The translations under genes and the position numbers were made by a program. Shown here piece after piece: positions 15,639 to 24,532 of a DNA stretch of 64,000 nt. Position 1 is the first letter of the stretch. Each line of letters starts with the position of its first letter. The notes under the pieces are model-generated. The model made no database searches. It was not told the DNA's origin and saw nothing but the letters and a program-made list of their open reading frames with translations. Source of the DNA: DAOPXV01 sp964551445 (GTDB taxonomy: Bacteria; Muiribacteriota; UBA9980); NCBI GenBank assembly GCA_964551445.1, contig CAZKCG010000002.1, positions 1 to 64,000 on the forward strand, given 5' to 3'.

Positions 15639-15839
15639 TTTTATAACTCCGGTTCTTGATCATTGGAAATTGGCTTTTCGACTATTCCATTGCTATAAAA
15701 ACCTGGGGTCCAATTGGGGGCCAAACTTTTATAATCGTACCTGAACCGCCCCAACCGGAAGATGCGTCCGGTATATAAAAATGCCCTGTTTATTGATAGT
15801 TCCGTCTTTTTATAAAAGCTCCAAAAGCGCCGCGACGCA

Positions 15840-15920
15840 TTCGTAAACCGCAGGTCGCGGGTTCGACTCCCGTGGTTGGCTTTTCTAAGACCCTCGCGCA
15901 AGCGGGGGTTTTTGGATTTT
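15840..15920 (+). repeat. attachment-site repeat copy 2: tRNA-Thr(CGU) 3' half plus terminator
   Basis: 81 bp identical to 3714-3794. Identity begins exactly at the anticodon loop TTCGTAA; the 5' strand of the anticodon stem is not preserved here (ACGCA instead of GCGGT), so the tRNA remnant ends at 15881 and is not functional. It marks the right boundary of the island. Confidence 0.88.
15890..15914 (+). terminator. tRNA-Thr terminator (copy 2)
   Basis: Same ACCCTCGC-GCAA-GCGGGGGT hairpin and T run as copy 1. Confidence 0.75.
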
Positions 15921-16455
15921 TCGGGGGAGCTTGTTTTTATGAATAATTTCGGGGTGTTGGTGCCAAATTGGTGACACTTCTTGAAAATCAATTTATTTCA
16001 ACGGTTTTGAGTGAAAACTCTAAAGAGGCTGGATAAAGAGTGGTTTTAATTCCTGTTTTCTCAAGGTAGTTTTATCCGGTCCGGCTTTTATTTGTTCATG
16101 TACTCTGACTGGTTGAACGGGACGCTTGCCGTTCAAACGGTTCTCATGTCAGCAATTGTATTATACTGCCCTTTCTTTTGAAAAATCATCATATTCCGCA
16201 AGCTTAAAGGCGGCGAATTTTACCGCTTGAACTAAATATGTTTCTGGCAATACAAATGGGCTTATTTCTGATCCCGGCCGGAAAAAAAGAAGATAAATTT
16301 ATTTGAAAATAATCAGCGATTAAATCAAAATTTATGGATATGATAAATAAAAAACAAAAAAAATGAAAAAATCGTGAAAATCTCTGTTTTTTTGAAATTA
16401 AAAATGGTATGTTTAATTCATACGGCAACGCATTTTAAGATATAAGGTATAAGGA
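15921..16455. other. AT-rich intergenic region after the island
   Basis: 535 bp with no supportable gene. It holds the dispersed repeat copy B (16074-16240) and an A/T-rich stretch at 16250-16400 with no coding signal. Confidence 0.5.
16074..16240 (+). repeat. dispersed intergenic repeat, copy B (both modules)
   Basis: 5' module at 16074-16146 matches copy A over TCCGGTCCGGCTTTTATTTG and the GCCGTTC..ACGGTT block. 3' module at 16194-16240 contains TTCCG..AGCTTAAAGG and GAATTTTACCGCTTG, shared with copies C and F. It lies upstream of an ankyrin gene, as copy C does. Confidence 0.65.
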
Positions 16456-16584
16456 GTGCCTAAAGACCATAAAAAAGCTTTAGCTTATTTTGAAAAAGCG
16501 GTTTTGCTGCGCGGGGCGCTGGTGCCGGATAAATCAGGGACAATATATTCCAAAAAAGATTTTTGTCTTATGGGAGATAAATAA
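16456..16584 (+). pseudogene. 42-codon SEL1-repeat remnant
   Basis: GTG-initiated frame encoding VPKDHKKALAYFEKAVLL and 24 further residues; the first part is one SEL1 repeat without its neighbours. An in-frame stop lies immediately upstream at 16450. Its TAA overlaps the ATG of the ankyrin gene (TAATG). It looks like the last scrap of a SEL1 gene, though translation as a coupling leader peptide is possible. Confidence 0.5.
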
Positions 16585-17327
16585 TGGATCTTGAAGATGT
16601 AAATAAGCTCGCGGAAAATGAAGCGGTAATAAACGCCGTTTTTATGGCCATAGAAAAAGGCGACGACGTAATTGTAAAACAACTTTTTGAAAAAGGCATT
16701 GACTTGAATGTTAAGAATAGCGGTGGTGAATCAGCGCTCATTGTCGCCATAGGAAAAGGCCGGTTGGAAATTGTTGACTTGCTTTTAAATAAAGGCGCCG
16801 ATATTAATATTAAGTCGCTTTATGGTAATACTGCACTTATAGCTGCGGCTGAAAAAGGTTGCAAAAAAGTAGTCGAGTTTTTACTTGATAAAGGCGCTGA
16901 TATTAACGCGTTTTATATTTATTCCGGAACGGCGCTTATTGCCGCGATAGAAAATGGTCATGAAAAAGTAGCGGAACTGCTTATTAATAAAGGTGCCGAC
17001 GTGAATGTCAGGCCGGAATTCGACGATACGGCGCTCGTGACCGCCGTATATAAAGCTGACGAAAAGATAGTCGATTTGCTTATAAAACATGGCGCTGACA
17101 TGAATGTTGATTCACAGTATGACGGAACGGTGCTAATGGTTGCGGCCGGAAAAGGTCATGAAAAAATAGTCGAATTACTTTTAAGCAACGGCGCTGATGT
17201 GAATGCTAAAGGCGCTAATGGTAAAACAGCGCTTATGATAGCGGCTGAAAACGGTTGTGAAAAAATAGTCGAGTTACTTATAAATAACGGAGCCGACGCG
17301 AATAATGCCAAACAGCGGTTATTATAG
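16584..17327 (+). CDS. cytoplasmic ankyrin-repeat protein
   Basis: 247 residues made almost wholly of ankyrin repeats: about seven 33-34-residue units with the consensus G.TALI.A...G...IV.LL...GAD.N. No signal peptide and no other domain. It probably binds a protein partner. Start at 16584 overlaps the stop of the SEL1 remnant by one base; no clear own ribosome site is present, so translation may be coupled. High similarity between successive units indicates recent internal duplication. Confidence 0.85.
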   Translation: MDLEDVNKLAENEAVINAVFMAIEKGDDVIVKQLFEKGIDLNVKNSGGESALIVAIGKGRLEIVDLLLNKGADINIKSLYGNTALIAAAEKGCKKVVEFLLDKGADINAFYIYSGTALIAAIENGHEKVAELLINKGADVNVRPEFDDTALVTAVYKADEKIVDLLIKHGADMNVDSQYDGTVLMVAAGKGHEKIVELLLSNGADVNAKGANGKTALMIAAENGCEKIVELLINNGADANNAKQRLL

Positions 17328-17416
17328 ATGCCCGGCAATACTCTATACAAATTACGGCACTTCGCTCTTGACCTCTTCTTTTTTTAAAATTCCCGGTTCA
17401 ATATGATCAGGGCGGC

Positions 17417-17438
17417 CCGGTATGCGAACCGGTTTTTG
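17417..17438 (+). terminator. short hairpin with T run after the ankyrin gene
   Basis: CCGGT-ATGCGA-ACCGG followed by TTTTT, between convergent genes. The stem is only 5 bp. Confidence 0.5.
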
Positions 17439-17458
17439 TATCGCTTGAAAGTTATCAT

Positions 17459-18349
17459 TTATCGAGGACCTTTGTTTATAAATTCATAGACCGACCCGAT
17501 CATGCCGGCGTCGTTTCCGCACCCTGTGGCGCATATCGTAGTTCCTTCCGCGAACACCGGCGGAAGAAGAACCGCTAATTTTTTTCTTATGGCGTCGATG
17601 AGTATCTTTTGTTTTGATACTCCGCCTCCGATCAAAACAAGCCCCGGATCGAAAGTGCAGATAACGTTTGCGATCCCGGCGCACAACTCATCCGTCCAAC
17701 GCTCGAATATTTCATTATAAACCGCGACGCCGGCGTTTATGTTTTTGAAAATGCTTATTCCGTCGATATTTTCATCTGGGCGCAATTTCGTTTTAACCAT
17801 GTCGATGAGCGCCGAAACTGACGCGCGGTTTTCGTAATAACATCCGTTGCCGGTTTTGTTTTGATAGCCTATCTCGGCCGCCATGAAATTCATGCCCCGA
17901 TAAAGCCTGCCGTCGATGACTATCGCGCCGCCGATGCCGGTGCCGACGGTCATGCAGAAAAAAGTTTTTCGGCCTCTGGCGGAGCCGACCCAAAGTTCTG
18001 CAAGAGCAGCCGAATTAACGTCGTTGTTCACAAGGACCGCGATATTGAATTTTTTTTCGATAGTTTCTTTTATCTTCGCGCCGGCGTATCCCGGAAAATT
18101 ATCGTTCGCGTAAACTATCGTTCCGTTGTCACTATCGACTATTCCGGCCGTGCTTATGCCTATTCCGTCGATGTCCGCGTTGCTCTTCAAAAGCGATCCG
18201 ATGACATCGCATATCCTTTTGAGCAGATCCTCCGCGCCTTTGTGCGCTTCGGTCGGCGTCTCGGCCCTGTCCGCGGCCTCGCCTTTTTCGTTCACTTTAC
18301 CATATTTTATAAAAGTCCCGCCTATGTCTAAAGCAGCGAATGTTCTCAT
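17459..18349 (-). CDS. ROK-family sugar kinase, zinc motif degenerate
   Basis: 296 residues. An ASKHA-fold kinase: phosphate-1 loop DIGGTFIKYG at the N-terminus, catalytic Asp in VNNDVNSAAL, phosphate-2 MTVGTGIGGAI, adenosine loop LIGGGVS. The usual ROK zinc signature (C-x-C-G-x2-G-C) is replaced by GNGCYYENRAS with a single Cys, so the zinc site is absent or altered. ROK kinases phosphorylate glucose, fructose or N-acetylmannosamine; with nanE 6 kb upstream on the same strand, an amino-sugar (ManNAc) kinase role is plausible but unproven. It is the last gene of the minus-strand run. Confidence 0.85.
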   Translation of the reverse strand: MRTFAALDIGGTFIKYGKVNEKGEAADRAETPTEAHKGAEDLLKRICDVIGSLLKSNADIDGIGISTAGIVDSDNGTIVYANDNFPGYAGAKIKETIEKKFNIAVLVNNDVNSAALAELWVGSARGRKTFFCMTVGTGIGGAIVIDGRLYRGMNFMAAEIGYQNKTGNGCYYENRASVSALIDMVKTKLRPDENIDGISIFKNINAGVAVYNEIFERWTDELCAGIANVICTFDPGLVLIGGGVSKQKILIDAIRKKLAVLLPPVFAEGTTICATGCGNDAGMIGSVYEFINKGPR

Positions 18350-18455
18350 TTTTTACTTCAGCCCTCCGCCGGAATTTTGCCGTCCGTAATACCTTGACTT
18401 TAAATAATTTTATATATATTATTTTTTCATAAAGCTTTTTAAATTTTCAGGTTAT

Positions 18456-19814
18456 TCATTTTTTATAAGGTTTAATATCGTTATCAACTTTGTCCCATTC
18501 GATCATGTTAACTTCGATCCCGCGCTTTTTCGAATACGCCGCGGCGGATCCGGCCGTTTCGCCGAGCGACATGCATGTCGGCTGTATCCTCATGGATGCC
18601 TGCAATATGAAACTGGCGGAAATGCATCTGCCGGCGACGATGAGATTAACTATTTCATTGGTGACGAGCGCCCTGTAAGGAATTTCATAATATTCGCCCT
18701 TCGCGAGATAGTCCCCGATCTTTTCGCCGTGCGCGTCGATGTACCAGGCGGTCTTAGCCACGGCGTCAGCGAAGGTCCGCCTTTCATAATAATCCTTTTC
18801 GGTCATCTGATATTTTCCGACCACCCGGAATGATTCGCGCGCGCCTATCATTTCCGCCTCTTTGCTGATGTAAGCTTTTTCGAATCCGGGTATATTCTTT
18901 ATTACGAATTTACTTATCCGGTGTATCATGCTTCTGGCAAAAACGATAGCCTCGCTAAGATCCCCGGCCTTCGTCGCTTTGAACCTTGCGGGTATCTCGG
19001 GGCAGTTCATCGACATGCAGCCAGGTTTTCCGGTGATCGTGAAGGCCTGGAAATATTCGATATCTTCAAGCGTGAGTTCGCCTCTTTCATATCCCGCGAC
19101 AAATATTGGTTCGAGCGCGTACTTAATGTCACGGTTACGCGCAAGCGCTATCTCGAAATACGGAGGTTTCGTGGCGCACCAGTTATCGTTTATGCTGCGC
19201 GTATATTCGTATAATCTGTCAAGATCGATGCCGCCCATTTCAAATCTAAAACTCATCGGCTGATTATTGCCTGTTTTTTCATAACCTTTTTCAAATGGAA
19301 CTCCCGAAAGCCTTGACAGTACGGCGTCTCCGGTGCAGTCGATAAAGACGCCGGCTTTTATAGCTATCAAACCCTCTATCGTATTTACGATAATATATTT
19401 TATTTTTTTATCTTCCGTTACGGCGTCTATAAGATCGGCGTTATACAACATTTTCACTCCCGATTCCTCAAGCATACGGTCGTAGACATACGCTATCTTT
19501 TCGGGATTGAACCAGCCGAAGGCCGTCGTTTTATCGTCCATATCGATGCCTTCGTCCAGCATCCTTTTCTTGATCTCGGTTATTATAGGCGTATCGCTTC
19601 CTTCGACGAAGGTTGGCATGAACGGAAGAACAAGCGCGCGCGTCTGCGCCCCGCCCATGGTGACGCCTTTTTCAACGACAATAACGCTCGCTCCGCCTCT
19701 CGCGGCGGACACGGCAGCAGGAACTCCCGCGGTGCCTCCGCCGCAGACGCAGCAGTCCGCTTCAAACAGCACGGGTATATCTTTTTTTATATAATTTACA
19801 GTTTGCATATCCAT
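18456..19814 (-). CDS. FAD-dependent oxidoreductase (FAD_oxidored, PF12831-like)
   Basis: 452 residues. N-terminal dinucleotide fold with CVCGGGTAGVPAAVSAARGG, followed by VVEKGVTMGGAQTRALV as in PF12831 proteins; a second FAD-contact region is IKAGVFIDCTGDAVLSRLSG, and the C-terminal LIVAGRCISASF...SLGETAG block closes the site. Members occur beside sugar-catabolism genes and are thought to oxidise sugars or related compounds. Start at 19814 (GGAG 4 bases upstream); ATG 19808 and GTG 19817 are alternatives. It lies 107 bp before the ROK kinase, probably in one transcript with it. Confidence 0.85.
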   Translation of the reverse strand: MDMQTVNYIKKDIPVLFEADCCVCGGGTAGVPAAVSAARGGASVIVVEKGVTMGGAQTRALVLPFMPTFVEGSDTPIITEIKKRMLDEGIDMDDKTTAFGWFNPEKIAYVYDRMLEESGVKMLYNADLIDAVTEDKKIKYIIVNTIEGLIAIKAGVFIDCTGDAVLSRLSGVPFEKGYEKTGNNQPMSFRFEMGGIDLDRLYEYTRSINDNWCATKPPYFEIALARNRDIKYALEPIFVAGYERGELTLEDIEYFQAFTITGKPGCMSMNCPEIPARFKATKAGDLSEAIVFARSMIHRISKFVIKNIPGFEKAYISKEAEMIGARESFRVVGKYQMTEKDYYERRTFADAVAKTAWYIDAHGEKIGDYLAKGEYYEIPYRALVTNEIVNLIVAGRCISASFILQASMRIQPTCMSLGETAGSAAAYSKKRGIEVNMIEWDKVDNDIKPYKK

Positions 19815-19869
19815 CACGCTCCGGTTAAATATGTCAGTTCCAGATCAGCTTATGAAAAAAATACTTGAA

Positions 19870-20715
19870 TCAATTATTCGATAGGTGATCAGATCGATTG
19901 TCATGGAAATCCTCAGCATAACCATCAAGTCCGTTCATCGCTATTTGTATCTCTTCTAAAAATTCGATCAGCCCATTCCGCGTAACTTTGCCTTCGCCCA
20001 GTAAACACAGATAATCCAACAGTTTTGGATGAAACGGCAGGTCCAATATCCGCATGCAGAATATGTGGGCGGCCGCTTCCGAAGCTCTTAAGATCCCCGA
20101 TATTCTCTCAAATCCGCCTATCTTTAAGCTCGTTACCGCCGGAAGCAGGCCGGGCGTGTGCTCGCCGTCCGTAAATTCAATGAGATGGTACAACTCGTGA
20201 GCAATGTGCATGTCTTTTATATTATCAGCGGAAATAAAGTGTTCGTTCTTATGAAGATCAAGACCGGAATTAAAGTTTAAATTGTTGTCGGGATCCAAAT
20301 TGAATTTGAAGTTGTAATTAAAACATAAATTCTTCAAAACGGCATACATTTGATCAATCGAGTTTTTCATTATATTAATGATCTTTTTGTCGTAGTATAT
20401 TTCGGCCCTGGATCGTGCGTTAGCCGCAATGCCAATGCCTTCGAAAACAACAACGCTCGCGCCTTTCGCCGCGCAGATAGACTCAAGGCTTGCATTTTTG
20501 TTTTCGGTTTTTATTTTATCCGCCGTGTTCCATGCGATCGCTATCAGCTTTTTTATATAACCCCTGATCTTTTCTTCAGGCAGATTTTTAAATTGAGGAT
20601 CTTCCCGAAGTTCGGCGAAGGTCATGTTTTCGGCTGTGCATAATTCGGCGATCTTATCGATATTCACTTGTGCGCCTCTGCTTTTTTGGGGTTCCTTCTT
20701 ATTTGGTGTGTGCAT
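19870..20715 (-). CDS. zincin-like protein with HExxH motif (ImmA/IrrE-like)
   Basis: 281 residues. HELYH at 173-177 within DMHIAHELYHLIEF, followed at 213 by Glu in ASEAAAHIF, a spacing and context like the third zinc ligand of ImmA/IrrE metallopeptidases. The N-terminal 60 residues contain a small helical domain. No signal peptide. The start is uncertain because no clear ribosome site precedes 20715. It sits between the oxidoreductase and hydantoinase genes but is separated from the latter by a terminator, so it may be regulated independently. Substrate unknown. Confidence 0.6.
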   Translation of the reverse strand: MHTPNKKEPQKSRGAQVNIDKIAELCTAENMTFAELREDPQFKNLPEEKIRGYIKKLIAIAWNTADKIKTENKNASLESICAAKGASVVVFEGIGIAANARSRAEIYYDKKIINIMKNSIDQMYAVLKNLCFNYNFKFNLDPDNNLNFNSGLDLHKNEHFISADNIKDMHIAHELYHLIEFTDGEHTPGLLPAVTSLKIGGFERISGILRASEAAAHIFCMRILDLPFHPKLLDYLCLLGEGKVTRNGLIEFLEEIQIAMNGLDGYAEDFHDNRSDHLSNN

Positions 20716-20911
20716 TGGAAGTAGATAATAGTGATGAGAGAATAGAGAATAGTTGTGGATGCGCCTCCGGCGCTCAATTTTAAAAATTCAAGCTAGCCCG
20801 CAACCAACTCATCAAAAAAAGTCTGCTGAAGGCAGCTACATTAACTATTCTCTGTTCACTGTTATCTATTCACTATAATATTTATTCCCATACAAAACAC
20901 GAATAAGCCTT
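20716..20911. repeat. intergenic inverted repeat of GAGAATAG-type words
   Basis: AGAGAATAGAGAATAGTTG near 20735 is matched inversely by TTAACTATTCTCTGTTCACT near 20842; the spacer contains the minus-strand terminator at 20813-20836. The arms are imperfect. It could be a small miniature-element remnant. Confidence 0.4.
20813..20836 (-). terminator. terminator of the nanE-permease-hydantoinase operon
   Basis: On the minus strand, CTGC-CTTCA-GCAG followed by A-C and seven T, 76 bp after the hydantoinase stop. Confidence 0.6.
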
Positions 20912-23062
20912 TCATTTAGTTATAACCACGGCGATATCTTCGTCGCCGCCGACCGGTTCCATTTCCAATTTAGCGACTGAAATTATCTGAGATCTTTCCG
21001 CGAGACCCGATAGGTCCAGCTGTTTTTCCCCGTAATAAATATATACCAGCGGCAGCTTTCCGCCCGCGTCGCTGTAATCGGTGTTCAGTTCTATCAGGGA
21101 AGCGAGTTCATCTAAAAGCGCAGCTTTTCTGGTTACCACCGCGTTGCCCCAGTTTTTCTGAAGCCGCACAACGCCTTCCCTGTCGATCACCCTGACCGGA
21201 GTATATGTTTTTTTGAATATGAAGAATCTCGTCTCGGTCTTTGTGCCTCTGAAAACACTCCATTTTCCGGCGGTAGCAAGGACCGAAATGTCCTTTACGC
21301 CTATGCCCATGGAATTGGACGCTATCTTCTTTAAACTTTCTTCGTCGAGGCTCTTTTTAGAAAGGTCCCGCGTCCTTAATTCCGCGGCGCCCGTGGCTAC
21401 GGCCCGGAGGATGTTCGCCCGCCTGTCTATTTCTATCGATATCTCGACGGTATCCGCGCCGGCCCCGGACCTTGTGACCCTGTCAAAAACTTCTCTTCTT
21501 ATCGAACTTATATCAGACTCGGCCGGGTTCAAAACCGTCCGTTCCACGACTTCCCTGACCATGGCGAGCGCGACGCCTATCGTCGATATGTAAGGCGCGT
21601 CTTTCGCGATGCTCCATTTATATCCCATGCGCCCCGCGAGATACGGGACCAGCACGCCGCCGCTCCCGCCGCCTCCGACAAGGCTTATCAAATTCGGGTT
21701 CAGCTCGTAATCTTTTATCAGATCTTTCACGATCGCCATTACTTTTCCTGCGGCTATATCCATAGCCTGTCCTGCGGCTTCTTCGACGGAAATTCCAAGG
21801 ATCTTCGCTAGCGGTTCCCAGGCCTTGCGCGCGGCCTCTTTATCGCCCTCGGCGTAATCGCCTTTCGGGACGGCGCCAAGAATATTGGCCGCGCCCGCGA
21901 GCGTCAGCGAAAAGTTTAAATCATTCGAACATTCAATGACCGCGAATTTCGGTTCGTCGTTCTCTTTCGGTGAAATAAGTTTAACGACCGGATCGGCCAT
22001 CTCGGAAGCCTCTGCGAACGCTTCGTATCGTTTCCCGGCGATGTGCGCGCTTCTCGGCCCGACGTCGACGATCTTTTTGTTTTCGATCTTTATCATGCTT
22101 CCGCCGGCGATGCCGAGCGTTCTTACGTCGAGTGAGTTCAGATATGTTTTATGTCCTCCGACCTGAGCATATTTTATCATTACCCTGCCGTTTTTTATGA
22201 CCGAAATATCCGTCGAAGTTCCGCCGGCCTCGAAGAAAATGCCGTCTGATATCCGCTCATACATGAGCGCGCCGGCCACTCCGGCGGCGAGTCCCGACAG
22301 CATCGTAAGTATGGGCCGTTTTCTGACCTCTTCGACCGTCATGACGCCGCCGTCGCATCTCATTATCATCAATCCGGCGGCTATTCCCGAACGCTTGACG
22401 CAGCTTTCGGTCATATCGGCCGTTTTCATCATCTTCGGTATGAGGCTCGCGTTTACCACGGCGGTCCGCGTCCTGACCTTAAGTCCGTAAAGCTGCGATA
22501 CTTCGTGGCCGCCTGTGGCGTATAAACCTTTTTCCACGGCCATTTTCATGATCGCGAGTTCGTTTTTAGCGTCGTCCACGCTGAAGGCTTCCGATGCTAC
22601 TGCCACTTCGATGCCTTTATTTTTAAATTCATCCAGGAATGAATTTATTTCTTCTTTTTTCGCTTCCGCGCTGTCCGTTTCAATATACCTGTGAACCGTC
22701 CTGAGATATTTGCCGCGGGCCAGCTCTATTTCGCCCGTGTCCGTATCGCTTTTTACTTTGAAAGATTCGATGCCGCTGCCCATGCCGATAATGCCCACAT
22801 CCGCAACATCGCCTTCTAAAAGGGCGTTAGTGGCCTGAGTGGTGCCGTGCGCGATAAAAACGACGTCCTTGGCGTGTATGTCATTTTGGGTAAGCAGTTT
22901 ATTTATTATATCGACTATGCCCTTCGCTATTCCAACGCCTGAATCGTGCGTGGTAAGGATCTTTTCCTTGGCGATTATTTCGTAGCTCGCGTCGTCGATC
23001 GCGACCGCGTCGGTAAAGGTGCCTCCGACGTCTATTCCGATCCTGACCTTTCTTCCTGCCAT
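20912..23062 (-). CDS. hydantoinase/oxoprolinase family protein (HyuA-like)
   Basis: 716 residues. N-terminal Hydant_A_N domain with RIGIDVGGTFTDAVAID, then the hydantoinase_A ATPase core with HGTTQATNALLEG, MRCDGGVMTVEE and FEAGGTSTDIS, ending in LVGGGGSGGVLVPYLA. The family hydrolyses hydantoins or 5-oxoproline with ATP, typically with a HyuB subunit; no HyuB is visible here, so a stand-alone role is possible. Start set at 23062 (MAGRKVRIG, GAGGT upstream); an in-frame extension to 23206 lacks a ribosome site. The 159-bp gap to the permease holds no gene. Confidence 0.88.
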   Translation of the reverse strand: MAGRKVRIGIDVGGTFTDAVAIDDASYEIIAKEKILTTHDSGVGIAKGIVDIINKLLTQNDIHAKDVVFIAHGTTQATNALLEGDVADVGIIGMGSGIESFKVKSDTDTGEIELARGKYLRTVHRYIETDSAEAKKEEINSFLDEFKNKGIEVAVASEAFSVDDAKNELAIMKMAVEKGLYATGGHEVSQLYGLKVRTRTAVVNASLIPKMMKTADMTESCVKRSGIAAGLMIMRCDGGVMTVEEVRKRPILTMLSGLAAGVAGALMYERISDGIFFEAGGTSTDISVIKNGRVMIKYAQVGGHKTYLNSLDVRTLGIAGGSMIKIENKKIVDVGPRSAHIAGKRYEAFAEASEMADPVVKLISPKENDEPKFAVIECSNDLNFSLTLAGAANILGAVPKGDYAEGDKEAARKAWEPLAKILGISVEEAAGQAMDIAAGKVMAIVKDLIKDYELNPNLISLVGGGGSGGVLVPYLAGRMGYKWSIAKDAPYISTIGVALAMVREVVERTVLNPAESDISSIRREVFDRVTRSGAGADTVEISIEIDRRANILRAVATGAAELRTRDLSKKSLDEESLKKIASNSMGIGVKDISVLATAGKWSVFRGTKTETRFFIFKKTYTPVRVIDREGVVRLQKNWGNAVVTRKAALLDELASLIELNTDYSDAGGKLPLVYIYYGEKQLDLSGLAERSQIISVAKLEMEPVGGDEDIAVVITK

Positions 23063-23221
23063 ATAAACCTCTGTTTTACATAATTGACTCTGACCGTTAT
23101 CTCGTCCTTCGCCGTATAAGGAGCTTAACTTCATTATTGGCACAAGCTGAATGTTCGATCGATGTTGCATAAGATCCGCCCGCGGCATAAAAAGAAGATC
23201 CTGCAACTTTCTCGACGCCGC

Positions 23222-24532
23222 TCACCACTTCGTAAAAACAGTGAGAATCAGCATAGCAACGCACATAAGCCACGTATAAGGAAGCGTGGCCCATAATATC
23301 GCTGTTGTATCCTCGCCGGAATATTCCGCGGTCCAGACGTTCTGGGAATTGGTCGGGTCCGAGACAGCCTGCACGAATTGGACCGCCACGAACGCTCCCG
23401 CGAGCGCTGCGGCCGGCAATATTTTAAGCGACATCAAAAGCGCGGCGACGCCCGCGCCCATGCCGAACATGTTCAAAGGCCCCCGATATAGAGCGAGCGG
23501 AGACAGAACGGCGAAGAATATTAAAAAACTGGCCTTCCCTGATGGCATAAGATCGTTTATTATCGGATTTAAGAGTTTCGCGACAACGGGGTTTGTAACC
23601 GATGAGACGAGCATGCCGATACCCATGAAGAGGAATATGACGCCCGCGATATCCTGTATCCCTTCGACTATCGCGCCTGAAAATATGTTCACTGTCCGCT
23701 CCGGCTGCGTCAGAACTATAGCGTATAACGATGCCAGGATGAACCCGAAGATCGAAGACCCGACGGCGTCGAGCATGCCTTTGTCGGCCGCTCCGAATCC
23801 CCAGACGGCCTTGAATATGAAGAAGGTCACTATCGGTATCACCGGAGCGATAAGCGCCATCGCCGGAATTTTTTTATCTTTCCTGCCGTTTATGGCGTCC
23901 GCGCCGGGAGCGGCCCATGCCGACCTTTCGCGCTGCGGCTTAATGTTTATGATAATGAACGCCGCCGTCACAAGGGCCGAGATGATAAAAGCCGGGGCGT
24001 AAAAGGAAGAAACGACCTCGCCGCCGAATATCCCTATAAATGCGCCGTAATTTGCAGCGTTAGCCGCAAGGCCGGTCTGCATGCCGAGCAGGAGAAGCGA
24101 AGCCGCCGTTACGGGTTTAATTCCGGCCGAGGTCATGATCGGGATCGCTATGGAGCCGATCATTATAATGGCGCCGAGCCCGTTCATGCCGAGAAATATA
24201 AAGGCTATAGCCGCCGTGAGCACCGCGGCTATCGGCCGCGGCCTGTCTCCGGCAAGTTCCGCGGCGTTTCTGATTATGGCGTTTGAAATTCCCGTCTTCA
24301 TTATTATTCTGGCGAAGATAGCGCCGAATACGACCACCGCGATCGAGCTCGCCATTTTTACCGACCCGCCCGAAACGACCGTGTTGATAAAATCGGGGAA
24401 CGGCATGCCGGCTATCGCGCATACGGCCGCGGCCATTAAAGGCAAAGCCAGGATCGTCGGCAGTTTTTTAGCGATCATAAGTCCTGCGAAAATAAAAAAT
24501 GTTATAAGGATGGCGATACCCTGTACGGTCAT
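23222..24532 (-). CDS. multi-spanning permease of the ion-transporter (GntP/CitMHS-like) superfamily
   Basis: 436 residues with about 11-12 hydrophobic segments, arranged as two similar halves around a hydrophilic loop at 200-220. Conserved polar breaks within membrane segments (FLGMNGLGAI, LGMQTGLAANAANYGAF) resemble substrate sites of secondary carboxylate/sugar-acid transporters. Exact substrate cannot be told; position between nanE and the hydantoinase suggests an organic acid, amino-sugar or cyclic amide. Its start overlaps the nanE stop by one base (TAATG on the minus strand). Confidence 0.8.
   Translation of the reverse strand: MTVQGIAILITFFIFAGLMIAKKLPTILALPLMAAAVCAIAGMPFPDFINTVVSGGSVKMASSIAVVVFGAIFARIIMKTGISNAIIRNAAELAGDRPRPIAAVLTAAIAFIFLGMNGLGAIIMIGSIAIPIMTSAGIKPVTAASLLLLGMQTGLAANAANYGAFIGIFGGEVVSSFYAPAFIISALVTAAFIIINIKPQRERSAWAAPGADAINGRKDKKIPAMALIAPVIPIVTFFIFKAVWGFGAADKGMLDAVGSSIFGFILASLYAIVLTQPERTVNIFSGAIVEGIQDIAGVIFLFMGIGMLVSSVTNPVVAKLLNPIINDLMPSGKASFLIFFAVLSPLALYRGPLNMFGMGAGVAALLMSLKILPAAALAGAFVAVQFVQAVSDPTNSQNVWTAEYSGEDTTAILWATLPYTWLMCVAMLILTVFTKW

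Larger units (their letters stand above)
3795..15839. mobile_element. 12.1-kb tRNA-Thr-bounded genomic island
   Basis: The region lies between two identical 81-bp copies of the tRNA-Thr 3' half with terminator. Both copies are in the same orientation, as produced by a tyrosine integrase acting at the anticodon loop. It sits in tandem with the prophage to its left. No integrase is seen inside, so it may have used the neighbouring one or lost its own. Contents are accessory: nuclease-like gene, TPR operon, AlbA-type regulator, truncated AAA gene and DUF4160/DUF2442 pair. Base composition varies along it (12.8-14.1 kb is visibly AT-richer), suggesting mosaic origin. Confidence 0.65.

Noticed and set aside
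15641..15991. Minus-strand 116-codon ORF over the attachment-site repeat
   Set aside because: It reads through the tRNA remnant and terminator; such ORFs are artefacts of tRNA sequence, and there is no ribosome site.
23097..23294. 65-codon minus-strand ORF bridging the permease and hydantoinase
   Set aside because: Overlaps the permease end out of frame and has no ribosome site or domain.
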